Assembly: GCF_003702045.1 (NCBI RefSeq)
Contig: NZ_RBTP01000048.1
Span: 186,001 to 250,000, forward strand
Direction: 5' to 3'
Source: Pseudomonas viridiflava
GTDB taxonomy: Bacteria; Pseudomonadota; Gammaproteobacteria; Pseudomonadales; Pseudomonadaceae
Length of the DNA: 64,000 nucleotides
Part shown: piece by piece, positions 29,383 to 38,826 of the stretch
Layout: every line of letters starts with the position of its first letter
How positions within the stretch are numbered: position 1 is the stretch's first letter
The notes under the pieces: model-generated
What the model was told of the DNA's origin: nothing
Seen by the model: the letters and a program-made list of their open reading frames with translations, nothing else
The model's database searches: none
Translations under genes and position numbers: made by a program

Positions 29383-29928
29383 TCATTTGATCAGGCTGAG
29401 AAACTCACTGCGCGTTGCCGCGTTCTCACGGAACTCGCCCAGCATCACCGAAGTGATCATGGCGGAATTCTGCTTTTCGACGCCACGCATCATCATGCAC
29501 ATGTGCTTGGCTTCAATGACCACCGCAACGCCCAGTGCGCCGGTGACCTGCTGGATGGCTTCAGCGATCTGACGACTGAGGTTTTCCTGGATTTGCAGGC
29601 GACGCGCGTACATGTCGACGATGCGTGCGACCTTCGACAGGCCCAGCACCTTGCCGTTGGGGATGTAGGCCACATGCGCCTTGCCAATGAACGGGAGCAG
29701 ATGGTGCTCGCACAGCGAATAGAGCTCGATGTCCTTGACCATGACCATCTCGCTGGCGTCGGAGCTGAAGAGCGCGCCGTTGGTTACTTCTTCAAGGGTC
29801 TGTGCATAACCGCGACACAGGTACTGCATGGCCTTGGCGGCACGTTTGGGTGTGTCGAGCAGGCCTTCGCGGGAGACGTCTTCGCCCAGTTGCCCCAGGA
29901 TGGCGGTGTAATTCTGTTCCAGTGTCAC
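29383..29928 (-). CDS. folE: GTP cyclohydrolase I
   Basis: FolE makes 7,8-dihydroneopterin triphosphate from GTP, the first step of folate synthesis. A GTG at 29928 gives the standard 181 residues starting [11 protein letters not shown]. Zinc ligands are visible in [12 protein letters not shown] and in the Cys of KHMCMMMRG. Pseudomonas genomes often carry more than one folE copy; this is the copy near prmB-aroC. Confidence 0.95.
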   Translation of the reverse strand: MTLEQNYTAILGQLGEDVSREGLLDTPKRAAKAMQYLCRGYAQTLEEVTNGALFSSDASEMVMVKDIELYSLCEHHLLPFIGKAHVAYIPNGKVLGLSKVARIVDMYARRLQIQENLSRQIAEAIQQVTGALGVAVVIEAKHMCMMMRGVEKQNSAMITSVMLGEFRENAATRSEFLSLIK

Positions 29929-30153
29929 AGGACTGTGTTTCCGTGTGGGTTCGATAAACGCGAAGGCATGAGCCCTTCGCCAAGGCGCACATAGTAACTT
30001 ACGTGCAGGGACAGGTGTATGGCGGTGCGGCAAAACGGCCCGTTGTATCGGCTTGCTTACCCGACGACAACGCGTTGGCTACCCATTTTCGGTGAATGGT
30101 GCGGTCTGATGGACCGTGCTTCAAATACTGTCCGCTGAAAGAGTGAATCCGGG

Positions 30154-30333
30154 ATGTTGAGTCGAATAGCGAAAATAGCGATGTTTGCCATCGTGTTGTC
30201 GTCAATGTCGGGCTGTTGGCCGTTTTGGCCCGGTCCGGGTGGACACGGTGGCGGGGGAGGCGGCGGCCATCATCAGGGGCCTGGCGCGGGTGGCGGTTCC
30301 GGGCCCGGTTTCGGACCAGGCGGTGGTCGCTGA
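30154..30333 (+). CDS. Small glycine-rich predicted lipoprotein
   Basis: A 59-codon frame starts MLSRIAKIAMFAIVLSSMSG followed by Cys, which reads as a lipoprotein signal with a slightly unusual lipobox (M-S-G-C). The mature part is almost only Gly, Pro and His with a few Trp and Phe. It has no recognisable fold and a weak ribosome site. I do not know a function; a disordered envelope-tethered tail is the simplest reading. Confidence 0.55.
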   Translation: MLSRIAKIAMFAIVLSSMSGCWPFWPGPGGHGGGGGGGHHQGPGAGGGSGPGFGPGGGR

Positions 30334-30358
30334 TGCCAAAGACCTTGAGCGCGACGTT

Positions 30359-30916
30359 TTATTCGTCGCGACCCTCCATCATGGTGCGCTTGAGCATCAC
30401 ATACACCGCGCCCGCGCCGCCGTGTTTGGCCAGGCATGAACAGAAACCCAGCACCTGTGAATGCTGACGCAGCCAGGTGTTGACGTGGCTTTTGATCATC
30501 GGGCGCTTGCCGTCCAGTCGCACGGCCTTGCCGTGGGTGACGCGCACGCAGCGGATTTCGAGTTTCGTGGCTTCGGCCAGAAATTCCCACAGGGTTTCCC
30601 GGGCCAGCTCGACGTTCATACCGTGCAGGTCCAGTGTGCCTTCAAAGCTGATCTGCCCAAGCTTGAGCTTGCGCATCTGAGCCTCTTGAACGCCGTCGCG
30701 TGACCAGCTCAGCACGTCTTCGGGGCCCACATCGATCACGAATTGATCCGACAGACCATCGACTGTCACGGCGTCAGTGCGCACGGTCGCTGACTGACGC
30801 AGGCGCGCCAGTAATTTGCGGTCAGTTTTGGGTTTGCCGACATCGGCGTGTTCGTGCTTGATGGGCTTGACGCCACGCGTCTCGCTTCTGAACAGGGAAA
30901 AATCGTCGTCTTGCAT
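30359..30916 (-). CDS. Smr-domain protein (SmrA-like)
   Basis: The 185-residue product has a charged N-terminus and a C-terminal Smr domain (about residues 90-180) with TLDLHGMN, VRVTHGKAVR and KHGGAGAVYVMLKR. Smr domains nick nucleic acids; stand-alone bacterial forms act on DNA or on mRNA of collided ribosomes. GGAGG precedes the ATG. The gene at 30962-31282 lies upstream in the same direction. Confidence 0.9.
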   Translation of the reverse strand: MQDDDFSLFRSETRGVKPIKHEHADVGKPKTDRKLLARLRQSATVRTDAVTVDGLSDQFVIDVGPEDVLSWSRDGVQEAQMRKLKLGQISFEGTLDLHGMNVELARETLWEFLAEATKLEIRCVRVTHGKAVRLDGKRPMIKSHVNTWLRQHSQVLGFCSCLAKHGGAGAVYVMLKRTMMEGRDE

Positions 30917-30961
30917 GGAGCCTCCGCGAAGAGGGCTAGTTTAACCGGGAAGACGAAGGAT

Positions 30962-31282
30962 TCAGTCGTGTTTTTTCATCAAGTGCGCCGACATGCTCAG
31001 CCCATTGGCGTGACGTGGCCCGCGACGGCATCTGCGCCACAGCCACATCCCTGCAAGGAACGCGAGCAAGCCGCTAGCGGCGACGACCGATGCGCCTGCG
31101 GGGTTGGCGTTCAGTTCGTTCAGTGCCTGGGGATGCGCAATCAGGCTCGAGACGCCAGCCAGCGCCAGCAGCACGCCGCACAGTGTCAGCAAGACGGCAA
31201 TCGCTGTGCCTATGCGTGTGCCCCAGTTGCTCCGGCCTTTCGGGCGTAGCCTGCGAGCGTCGAAACCATCGGATATTTTCAT
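30962..31282 (-). CDS. Small two-helix membrane protein
   Basis: The 106-residue product starts at an ATG with GAGGAA upstream. Two membrane helices are seen, TAIAVLLTLCGVLLALAG and ASVVAASGLLAFLAGMWLW, with basic ends. It lies 45 bases upstream of the smr-type gene. I recall a similar small gene at this place in other Pseudomonas genomes. Function unknown. Confidence 0.7.
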   Translation of the reverse strand: MKISDGFDARRLRPKGRSNWGTRIGTAIAVLLTLCGVLLALAGVSSLIAHPQALNELNANPAGASVVAASGLLAFLAGMWLWRRCRRGPRHANGLSMSAHLMKKHD

Positions 31283-31425
31283 CCCGATTTCCTCAGTAAT
31301 ATCGGCGCTCTGACCCGAACAGGCGGGGTGGGTTCCCGTTCAGGGCGTAACGCAGGGCTGCAAGGGATAGGCGGTCATGCGAAGACGTACACACAACCTG
31401 TCATCAGGAGGGCGGTTGTCAGTAG

Positions 31426-32016
31426 TTAAACCAGGTCTTTGGTCAGTGCGAGGGTGGCGAAGTTGTCGGCCATGATGGCCATTTCCGTTCGGTGTACAAC
31501 GTTCGCACTGACCACGCCGTGAGGGCTTGGCAGGTCACGCGTGGCGCAGGCATCGTCGACCAGGGTGCAGCGATAACCGTAGTCCTTGGTGGCGCGCACG
31601 GTGGTGCTGATGCTGGAGTGGCTCATGAAGCCGCAGACTATCAGGTCCAGGTGGCCCAGGCTCTGCAGCAGTTCGTGCAGTCCGGTGCCGTTGAACGCAT
31701 TGGGCAGACGCTTTTCAATGAGGTGTTCGTCGGCCTGTGGCATCAGCTCCGGGACCAGTTGTCCACGCTCGCCCTGAGGGTCGAACAGACCGCCCACGGT
31801 GCCGAGGTGGCGCACATGCACGATCGGGCATTTCACGGCGCGGGCCTTGGCGACCAGTTGACCGATATTGGCCAGGGCTTCGTCGACACCGGTCAGGGCC
31901 AGCGGGCCGCTGAGGTACTCTTTTTGTGCATCGATGATGATCAGTGTGGCGTTGCTCAGGCTGGCCGGTGCATGAACACGGCCGCTGAGTTGAAACATGG
32001 TCTTGATGGAAGGCAT
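31426..32016 (-). CDS. Isochorismatase-fold hydrolase with Ser at the Cys position
   Basis: The start at 32016 has AAGGAG upstream and gives 196 residues. The fold is that of cysteine hydrolases: LIIIDAQKEY holds the Asp and EKRLPNAFNG the Lys. The loop that usually carries the nucleophilic Cys reads VCGFMSHSSISTTVRA, with Ser in place of Cys at the expected point. So it may not be an amidase; isochorismatases such as EntB also lack the Cys. The substrate is unknown. The gene is divergent from prmB. Confidence 0.85.
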   Translation of the reverse strand: MPSIKTMFQLSGRVHAPASLSNATLIIIDAQKEYLSGPLALTGVDEALANIGQLVAKARAVKCPIVHVRHLGTVGGLFDPQGERGQLVPELMPQADEHLIEKRLPNAFNGTGLHELLQSLGHLDLIVCGFMSHSSISTTVRATKDYGYRCTLVDDACATRDLPSPHGVVSANVVHRTEMAIMADNFATLALTKDLV

Positions 32017-32233
32017 TCGGGGGCTCCTTTGAATAGGGCTTTTGTGCCATTGTCCTCTGGCTGAGAGATTATGGGAATGGTCACTGTTGCAAGTCCCGGT
32101 TTTCAAGGCTTGCAGAGCAGTTGAGTGGGCGCATAGCTGGCGGTTTGCCTTGATGGCAGGACACGAATGGGCCAAACTTCCACGCCTGCAAGGCTGGTTG
32201 AACCGGCCAGTCGTTTTCTCAAGGAGTCTGTCC

Positions 32234-33142
32234 ATGATCACTTCCCGCCTGCGTACTGTGCGCGACCATATTCGCTGGGCCGTCAGCCGGTTTCATGAGG
32301 CAGATGTGTTTTTTGGGCATGGCACGGACAACGCCTGGGATGAAGCGCGGCAACTGGTGCTGGGTGCCTTGCATCTGCCGTGGGAAATCGCCGACAGCTA
32401 CCTGGATTGCCGCCTTGAAGTCGATGAGGTTTCAGAATTGCAGCGCCTGATCAAGCGCCGTATCGATGAGCGCATTCCGACCCCGTACCTGCTGGGCGAA
32501 GCCTGGTTTTGCGGCATGTCGTTCATTGTTGATGATCGCGTGCTGATTCCGCGCTCGCCCATCGCCGAGCTCATTGAAGACCGTTTCGCGCCGTGGCTGG
32601 CCAGCGAGCCGACCCGCATTCTGGATTTATGCACCGGCTCGGGCTGTATCGGTATCGCCTGTGCGGACGAGTTCAAGGACGCCGAGGTTGCATTGGCCGA
32701 CCTGTCCTACGATGCGCTTGAAGTCGCCAATCAGAATATCGAGCGGCATGGGATGGAAGACCGTGTCTACACGGTTCAGGGCGATGGTTTCGAGGGATTG
32801 CCGGGTCAGCGTTTCGACCTGATCGTCTCCAACCCACCCTACGTCGACGCCGAGGATTTCGCTGACATGCCAGATGAATACCAGCACGAGCCGGAACTGG
32901 CGCTGGCCTGTGGCAGTGATGGATTGAACCTGGTGCGCCGCATGCTCGCGCAGGCAGCGGATCACCTCACCGAAAAAGGTCTGCTGATCGTCGAAGTGGG
33001 CAACAGCCAGGTGCATGTCCAGGCGCTGTACCCGGAAGTCGATTTTGCCTGGCTGGATTTCCAGCGAGGCGGGCATGGGGTGTTCATGCTCACTGCCGAA
33101 CAGTGCGTCTCGCATCAGGCACTGTTTGAGTCCAGGGTGTAA
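32234..33142 (+). CDS. prmB: Ribosomal protein L3 N5-glutamine methyltransferase
   Basis: PrmB methylates a Gln of ribosomal protein L3. The start at 32234 has AAGGAG upstream and gives 302 residues. SAM motif I is [16 protein letters not shown], and the catalytic motif is [10 protein letters not shown]. The N-terminal helical domain is complete. It sits at the head of the prmB...aroC block. Confidence 0.95.
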   Translation: MITSRLRTVRDHIRWAVSRFHEADVFFGHGTDNAWDEARQLVLGALHLPWEIADSYLDCRLEVDEVSELQRLIKRRIDERIPTPYLLGEAWFCGMSFIVDDRVLIPRSPIAELIEDRFAPWLASEPTRILDLCTGSGCIGIACADEFKDAEVALADLSYDALEVANQNIERHGMEDRVYTVQGDGFEGLPGQRFDLIVSNPPYVDAEDFADMPDEYQHEPELALACGSDGLNLVRRMLAQAADHLTEKGLLIVEVGNSQVHVQALYPEVDFAWLDFQRGGHGVFMLTAEQCVSHQALFESRV

Positions 33143-33151
33143 GCCCTGGAC

Positions 33152-33171
33152 GCGGCACCTCAGGGTGCCGC
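33152..33171. terminator. Hairpin between prmB and the convergent gene
   Basis: GCGGCACC and GGTGCCGC form a perfect 8-base stem with the loop TCAG, 10 bases after prmB and five before the facing stop. No T-run is present. Confidence 0.5.
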
Positions 33172-33175
33172 ACGG

Positions 33176-33976
33176 TCAACGGTGAGTCGCGATCCAGATC
33201 AGCAGCCCCGCCTGGAATACTGCGAAGGTCACCAGGCAGGCAATCGTGAAGCGCAGGCTGCTGTCTTCGCGTTTGTACTTGCTGACCCGGTCCTCATGCT
33301 GGCGAATGGTGACTTCCTGCTCCAGCAGGTTTTTCTCGGCCTTCTCCAGCATATGGGAGGCGTCGAGAATCTCGATGATCTGCACCTTGTCGTTGTTCCA
33401 GGTGCTGTGCAGATTGCCGACATGCACATCCTTGATGCTGCCTTTCATGTGCTGGGCATCGGCATACACGACTTCGAAACCGAGCGTGCGCAGAAAGTGA
33501 TCGCGACGCATCCGAGTGTCTTCGTTCAGACCGTCCTTGCTCGCCAGTGCCACACTTTCGATCTTGTACGTCGACCATTTGCGTTGTGCCCAATGCACGC
33601 CGTGGGCGATCAGAAAACGACCTATGCCGCGGTTCCACGGCTCGATCTGCAAGCCCGATTCAGGCCCGAAGCGCACGATGCGTTTGACGTGGTCCACCCA
33701 GATATCCAGGTTATTCTGTTCCTTGCGCACGCGCTGACCGGGCAACTGGACATTGATGCGCAGCAGGCTCAGCTCCTTGCTGTGACGTTCGGCACGGCCA
33801 AATTGAACGAAGCGCAGTGGCCGTCCACCGGTGGCGCGGTCGGTTGGCAGCGGCGACAGGCGCAGCATCTGAAAACTCTCCGGCACCACGTCTTCCCACG
33901 GCTGAGGAGGGGCGGGTGCGACAGCTTCTGCGTTTTCGGGGGCGGCAACGGTTTCGGTCATAGTCGTGTCAGTCAT
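33176..33976 (-). CDS. GNAT-like protein with a C-terminal membrane helix
   Basis: The start at 33976 gives 266 residues. A Pro/Ala-rich N-terminus (about 30 residues) precedes a domain in which NRGIGRFLIAHGVHWAQR resembles the acetyl-CoA loop of GNAT acetyltransferases and HFLRTLGFEVVYAD their last strand. A coiled-coil-like stretch (AEKNLLEQEVTIRQHEDRV) follows, then one C-terminal membrane helix (FTIACLVTFAVFQAGLLIWI). It would face the cytoplasm. I do not know its substrate. It lies between prmB and a secreted hydrolase. Confidence 0.65.
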   Translation of the reverse strand: MTDTTMTETVAAPENAEAVAPAPPQPWEDVVPESFQMLRLSPLPTDRATGGRPLRFVQFGRAERHSKELSLLRINVQLPGQRVRKEQNNLDIWVDHVKRIVRFGPESGLQIEPWNRGIGRFLIAHGVHWAQRKWSTYKIESVALASKDGLNEDTRMRRDHFLRTLGFEVVYADAQHMKGSIKDVHVGNLHSTWNNDKVQIIEILDASHMLEKAEKNLLEQEVTIRQHEDRVSKYKREDSSLRFTIACLVTFAVFQAGLLIWIATHR

Positions 33977-34097
33977 TGAGGGTGATCCTGTCCATGACCT
34001 TGTGCAAACATAAGGCCAGCATTCCGCTATCGGCAGCCTTTTCCCGGACTGAAGGGCTGCCGGACCGTTTTGCAGATGGCTGGCGTCAAATTTCCGC

Positions 34098-35084
34098 TCA
34101 GGCGGGTGGCAATGCCTGGATGAAGCGCAGGATGCGTGCCGTGACTTCCTTGGCCAGCGGCTGCGTCGGGTTGCGATACGACAGCAACTGTTGCTCCAGA
34201 TCGTCTGGGACAATACGCAGTACGTGGTTCATGCCGTCAATCAGGGCCAGTTCGGCATCGGGTTTGGCTTTTTGCAGCAGCAGCGCGTCGCCCACGCCCA
34301 CTTGAATGTCATTGCGACCCTGCACGATCAGGGCGGGCATTTTCAATTCGCCGAACGCCGCGGCCGGGTCCTGTCTGAACAGCGAAATCAGGTACGGCTG
34401 CACACTGGGCCTGAACACCACCTCCAGTTCCTGCGGGACCTTGTCATCGGTCTTGCCTGCTTTCAGTTCGTCCAGCAGTTCGTTGCTGCGCTGCAATAAT
34501 TCGGGCGGAAGGCGTTCCTGAAACTGCTCGCGCAATACCTTATCCACCGGACGACCCGTACCGGCCACTGAAATCACCGCTGCTGCGCCCGCCTTTTCTG
34601 CGGACAACGCCGCCACCAGCGCGCCTTCACTGTGACCTAGCAGGATCAACTGGCCGAGGCGCGGATTGGCACGGATCGCTCTGACCCAAAGCTGCACGTC
34701 GGCCACGTAGCGCTCGACACTCAGGTCACGCTCGTCAGGCGTCACAGCCTTGCTGGCCGCCACGCCGCGCTTGTCATAACGCACGCTGGCGATGCCGTGG
34801 GTTGCCAGGACCACTGCCAGACGCTTCATGCTGTCGTTGCGTCCGCCTTCGGGGTTGTTGCCGTCGCGGTCGGTGGGGCCGGAACCCGCGATAATCAGGA
34901 CGACCGGCACGGGTTTTTCAGCGCGCGGCATCAGCAGTGTGCCATAGAGCTTGCCGTTGCCGGTGTCCACGCTGATCGGACGTTGCACTGCACTGGGCGC
35001 GGCTGCGTGGGCTGTTGCGGCAAACAGGCTGAGCATCAATGTCATCGGCAGGACCAGCAGGCGCAGCACGTTCAAAGCTTTCAT
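34098..35084 (-). CDS. Secreted alpha/beta hydrolase
   Basis: The start at 35084 gives 328 residues with a signal peptide ending ...ATAHA near residue 28. The alpha/beta-hydrolase core shows VVLIIAGSGPTDRDG (oxyanion side), SVRYDKRGV, the nucleophile elbow LLGHSEGA, and a late Asp/His pair in LIVQGRNDIQV and DGMNHVLR. An esterase or peptidase role in the periplasm is likely. It is divergent from aroC by 164 bases. Confidence 0.88.
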   Translation of the reverse strand: MKALNVLRLLVLPMTLMLSLFAATAHAAAPSAVQRPISVDTGNGKLYGTLLMPRAEKPVPVVLIIAGSGPTDRDGNNPEGGRNDSMKRLAVVLATHGIASVRYDKRGVAASKAVTPDERDLSVERYVADVQLWVRAIRANPRLGQLILLGHSEGALVAALSAEKAGAAAVISVAGTGRPVDKVLREQFQERLPPELLQRSNELLDELKAGKTDDKVPQELEVVFRPSVQPYLISLFRQDPAAAFGELKMPALIVQGRNDIQVGVGDALLLQKAKPDAELALIDGMNHVLRIVPDDLEQQLLSYRNPTQPLAKEVTARILRFIQALPPA

Positions 35085-35248
35085 CGGGGAATTACCGGAT
35101 AACATCGCAAGGCCATCATGGGGGCGGGGTCTCGCTTGGACGCACGCCGTTACAGAAGGTTCGAGGATGAACTGAACGACGAGCCTGCGTATACTGGCGC
35201 GCTTGATTCATTGATCTGGTTTATTGGCTGATTTTTCGGAGCGCCCGC

Positions 35249-36340
35249 ATGTCCGGCAACACTTTCGGCAAGCTGTTCACTGTCACCACCGCCGGCGAAA
35301 GCCACGGCCCGGCGCTGGTCGCTGTCGTCGACGGCTGTCCGCCCGGGCTTGAGCTGGACCTGAACGATCTGCAGCGTGACCTGGACCGCCGCAAGCCGGG
35401 GACCAGTCGGCACACCACCCAGCGTCAGGAAGCCGATGAGGTCGAAATCCTTTCCGGCGTCTTCGAAGGCAAAACCACTGGCGCTTCCATCGGCCTGCTG
35501 ATCCGCAACACTGACCAGAAGTCCAAGGACTACTCGGCCATCAAGGACCTGTTCCGGCCCGCGCATGCCGATTACACCTACCACCACAAGTACGGCACTC
35601 GCGATTATCGTGGCGGCGGTCGCAGTTCGGCGCGTGAAACGGCCATGCGTGTGGCGGCAGGTGCCATCGCCAAGAAATACCTGGCGACCCAGGGCATTGT
35701 CATTCGCGGCTACATGAGCCAGCTGGGCCCGATCCAGATTCCGTTCAAAACCTGGGATTCGGTCGAGCAGAACGCGTTTTTCTGCCCCGATCCCGACAAG
35801 GTGCCGGAACTGGAGGCCTACATGGACCAGTTGCGTCGCGATCAGGACTCGGTAGGCGCAAAGATCACCGTGGTGGCCGAAGGCGTGATGCCGGGTCTTG
35901 GCGAGCCTGTCTTCGACCGCCTGGACGCCGAACTGGCCCATGCGCTGATGGGCATCAATGCCGTCAAGGGCGTGGAGATCGGCGCAGGCTTCGACTGCGT
36001 TGCCCAGCGCGGCACCGAACACCGTGACGAGATGACACCGGAAGGCTTTCTGTCCAATCAGGCGGGCGGCATTCTGGGCGGTATCTCTTCCGGTCAGCCC
36101 ATCATCGCGCACCTGGCCCTGAAGCCGACGTCGAGCATCACCACGCCGGGCCGCTCCATCGATGTCGATGGCAATGCAGCCGATGTGATCACCAAAGGCC
36201 GTCATGACCCGTGCGTAGGCATCCGAGCCACACCGATTGCCGAAGCGATGATGGCGATCGTCTTGCTGGACCATTTGCTGCGCCATCGCGGTCAGAACGC
36301 CGACGTTCGGGTCAATACGCCTGTGCTGGCTCAGCTGTAA
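35249..36340 (+). CDS. aroC: Chorismate synthase
   Basis: AroC converts EPSP to chorismate with reduced FMN, the last step of the shikimate pathway. The 363-residue length is standard. Signatures [23 protein letters not shown] and [19 protein letters not shown] are intact. CGGAG precedes the ATG. A -10-like TATACT lies about 55 bases upstream. Confidence 0.98.
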   Translation: MSGNTFGKLFTVTTAGESHGPALVAVVDGCPPGLELDLNDLQRDLDRRKPGTSRHTTQRQEADEVEILSGVFEGKTTGASIGLLIRNTDQKSKDYSAIKDLFRPAHADYTYHHKYGTRDYRGGGRSSARETAMRVAAGAIAKKYLATQGIVIRGYMSQLGPIQIPFKTWDSVEQNAFFCPDPDKVPELEAYMDQLRRDQDSVGAKITVVAEGVMPGLGEPVFDRLDAELAHALMGINAVKGVEIGAGFDCVAQRGTEHRDEMTPEGFLSNQAGGILGGISSGQPIIAHLALKPTSSITTPGRSIDVDGNAADVITKGRHDPCVGIRATPIAEAMMAIVLLDHLLRHRGQNADVRVNTPVLAQL

Positions 36341-36370
36341 TGGGCGCTGCCACGGTCGCGGGCTGCTAGC

Positions 36371-37534
36371 GTGGCGCCACGTCCCCACGGGCAGTTGCCT
36401 TATTGGCGGCTGTCCGGTTTCTACCTGTGTTACTTCGCCTTGCTTGGCTCGGCTGCGCCGTTCATGGCGCTGTACCTGCATCACCTCGGTTTTTCCAGCG
36501 CACGCATTGGCGAGCTGATCGCCATTCCGATGCTGATGCGCTGCGTGGCACCCAATATCTGGGGCTGGCTGGGCGACTACACCGGGCGGCGGCTGGCGAT
36601 CGTGCGCTTTGGCGCGGTCTGCACATTGCTGGCGTTTTCACTGATTCTGATCAACCACAGTTACGCCTGGCTGGCGATGGTCATGGCGCTGTACGCCTTT
36701 TTTTGGCACGCGATCCTGCCCCAGTTCGAAGTCATTACCCTGGCGCACCTGCAAGGCCAGACCGCTCGCTACAGTCAGATCCGCTTGTGGGGCTCCATCG
36801 GCTTCATTCTGGCGGTGGTGGTGCTCGGGCGTCTGTTCGAGTGGTTCAGCCTGGATGTGTTTCCGCACATCCTGCTGGTGATCATGGCCGGCATTGCACT
36901 CAGCAGTTGGTGGGTGCCCAACGCGCAGCCGCCTGTTTCATCCCGGCCTTCGGATGAGGGTGGCTTCCTCAAACAGCTGTCCCGACCCGGTGTGCGGGTG
37001 TTCTACATCAGCGTCGCGCTGATGCTGCTCAGCCACGGCCCGTATTACACCTTTCTGACCCTGCACCTGGAAGCGCTGGGTTACAGCCGCGGCCTGATCG
37101 GTCTGTTATGGGCGGTGGGCGTTATCGCCGAGGTCTTGATGTTCATGGTAATGAGCCAGGTCCTGGAGCGCTTTTCGGTGCGTCAGGTCCTGTTGGCCAG
37201 TTTTCTGTTGGCGGCGCTGCGCTGGCTGTTGCTGGGTGCGTTTGCCGAGCATTTATCCGCATTGCTGATCGCTCAGGTCATGCACGCCGCAACATTCGGC
37301 AGCTTTCACGCCGCTGCCATCCATTTCGTGCAACGTAGCTTCGGCCCTCGCCAGCAAGGTCAGGGGCAGGCGCTGTATGCCGCACTGTCCGGCGTGGGCG
37401 GCGCACTGGGCGCTTTGTATGCAGGCTATAGCTGGAATACGCTGGGGCCATTCTGGACCTTTGCCATTGCCAGCCTCGCGGCCTTGGCCGCAGCCATCAT
37501 GATTGTCACGCCCGGAAAAGAGGAAGGTGTATGA
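36371..37534 (+). CDS. MFS transporter coupled to methionine-salvage genes
   Basis: The GTG at 36371 is the likely start (387 residues). Twelve membrane helices are visible. The N-terminal helix pair with FYLCYFALLGSAAPFMALYL and the loop GWLGDYTGRRLA fit the HcaT/PPP-like group of the major facilitator superfamily. Its stop overlaps the mtnB start by four bases (ATGA), so the two are translationally coupled. This suggests that it moves a methylthio-sugar or a related salvage compound; that is inference, no substrate is known. Confidence 0.83.
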   Translation: MAPRPHGQLPYWRLSGFYLCYFALLGSAAPFMALYLHHLGFSSARIGELIAIPMLMRCVAPNIWGWLGDYTGRRLAIVRFGAVCTLLAFSLILINHSYAWLAMVMALYAFFWHAILPQFEVITLAHLQGQTARYSQIRLWGSIGFILAVVVLGRLFEWFSLDVFPHILLVIMAGIALSSWWVPNAQPPVSSRPSDEGGFLKQLSRPGVRVFYISVALMLLSHGPYYTFLTLHLEALGYSRGLIGLLWAVGVIAEVLMFMVMSQVLERFSVRQVLLASFLLAALRWLLLGAFAEHLSALLIAQVMHAATFGSFHAAAIHFVQRSFGPRQQGQGQALYAALSGVGGALGALYAGYSWNTLGPFWTFAIASLAALAAAIMIVTPGKEEGV

Positions 37535-38145
37535 CCCGCGAACAATTGGCGCAGCAGATCATCGAGGCCGGTCGGTTCTTGTACGGCCGTGGGTGGTCGC
37601 CTGCCACCAGCAGCAATTACTCGGTCCGCCTGTCGGCCAGCGAAGCACTGCTGACCGTCTCCGGCAAACACAAGGGCCAGTTGGGCATCGACGATGTGCT
37701 GGCCACCGATCTGCACGGCAACAGCCTGGAACCGGGCAAGAAGCCGTCCGCCGAAACGCTGCTGCACACCCAGTTATACAGCTGCAAACCGCAGGTCGGT
37801 GCGGTGCTGCACACCCATTCGGTGAACGCTACCGTTCTGTCCAGGCTGACCGAAGCCGATCATCTGGTGTTCGAAGATTACGAGCTGCAGAAAGCCTTTC
37901 AGGGCGTGGTCACCCATGAGTCGCGAGTGCTCGTGCCAATCTTCGACAACGATCAGGACATTGCCCGTCTGGCTGCAAAGGTGCAGCCTTGGCTGGACGC
38001 CCACCCTGATTGCGCCGGTTACCTGATACGCGGTCACGGCCTGTACACCTGGGGCGCGCAGATGAACGATGCACTGCGGCAGATCGAGGCGTTCGAGTTT
38101 CTGTTCGAATGCGAATTGAAGATGCGGTCGGTGTTGAACCGTTGA
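37531..38145 (+). CDS. mtnB: Methylthioribulose-1-phosphate dehydratase
   Basis: MtnB dehydrates 5-methylthioribulose-1-phosphate in the methionine salvage pathway. The 204-residue product belongs to the class II aldolase/adducin fold. Zinc ligands are visible in LHTHSVNATV (two His) and in RGHGLYTWG. The start codon overlaps the stop of the MFS gene. mtnD and mtnC follow. Confidence 0.95.
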   Translation: MTREQLAQQIIEAGRFLYGRGWSPATSSNYSVRLSASEALLTVSGKHKGQLGIDDVLATDLHGNSLEPGKKPSAETLLHTQLYSCKPQVGAVLHTHSVNATVLSRLTEADHLVFEDYELQKAFQGVVTHESRVLVPIFDNDQDIARLAAKVQPWLDAHPDCAGYLIRGHGLYTWGAQMNDALRQIEAFEFLFECELKMRSVLNR

Positions 38146-38231
38146 CCGTCGCGTGTTGACCACGCGTGTATACCTGACCGGCCTGTAAAAGCCGGAAGGC
38201 CTTACCCAGCCTGAACCGAGGATTCCAAGCC

Positions 38232-38777
38232 ATGAGCAGCCTGTCCGTTTATCACGTTTCGAGCCCACAGATACCTAACAAGGTATTGACCCACCTTGAA
38301 GACATCGCCTCGACACTGGCCGAGCAGGGCGTGTCGTTCGCCCGTTGGCAGGCGGCGACGCCTATTACGCCGGGCGCTTCTCAGGAAGAGGTGATCGACG
38401 CCTACCGCACTCAGATCGACGCGCTGATGACCGAACACGGTTATGTGACCGTGGACGTGATCAGCCTTAATAGCGATCACCCGCAGAAAGCCGAGTTGCG
38501 TGCGAAGTTTCTCGAAGAGCATCGTCATGGTGAAGATGAGGTGCGTTTTTTCGTCGCGGGTCGTGGTTTGTTTACCTTGCACATCGAAGACTATGTGTAC
38601 GCCGTGCTGTGCGAAAAGAATGACCTGATCTCGGTTCCTGCCGGAACCCGGCACTGGTTCGACATGGGTGAAAATCCGCACTTCGTTGCCATCCGCCTGT
38701 TCAGTAACCCCGAAGGCTGGGTCGCGAACTTCACTGGCGAAGACATTGCGGGCCGTTTCCCAAGGCTTGAAGACTGA
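38232..38777 (+). CDS. mtnD: Acireductone dioxygenase
   Basis: MtnD (ARD) oxidises acireductone to the keto acid precursor of methionine and formate. The 181-residue cupin has the metal motif [17 protein letters not shown] (H-x-H-x4-E) and the last His in [14 protein letters not shown] precedes the ATG. It lies between mtnB and mtnC. Confidence 0.96.
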   Translation: MSSLSVYHVSSPQIPNKVLTHLEDIASTLAEQGVSFARWQAATPITPGASQEEVIDAYRTQIDALMTEHGYVTVDVISLNSDHPQKAELRAKFLEEHRHGEDEVRFFVAGRGLFTLHIEDYVYAVLCEKNDLISVPAGTRHWFDMGENPHFVAIRLFSNPEGWVANFTGEDIAGRFPRLED

Positions 38778-38826
38778 TTCATTTCCCCTGTTTGCCTGCG
38801 TAATGCTTGAAAGGAGCCACACCCTG

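Noticed and set aside
35160..35210. TATACT as the -10 of an aroC promoter
   Set aside because: The -10 is plausible but no -35 of any quality lies at 16-18 bases, so it is not listed as a feature.
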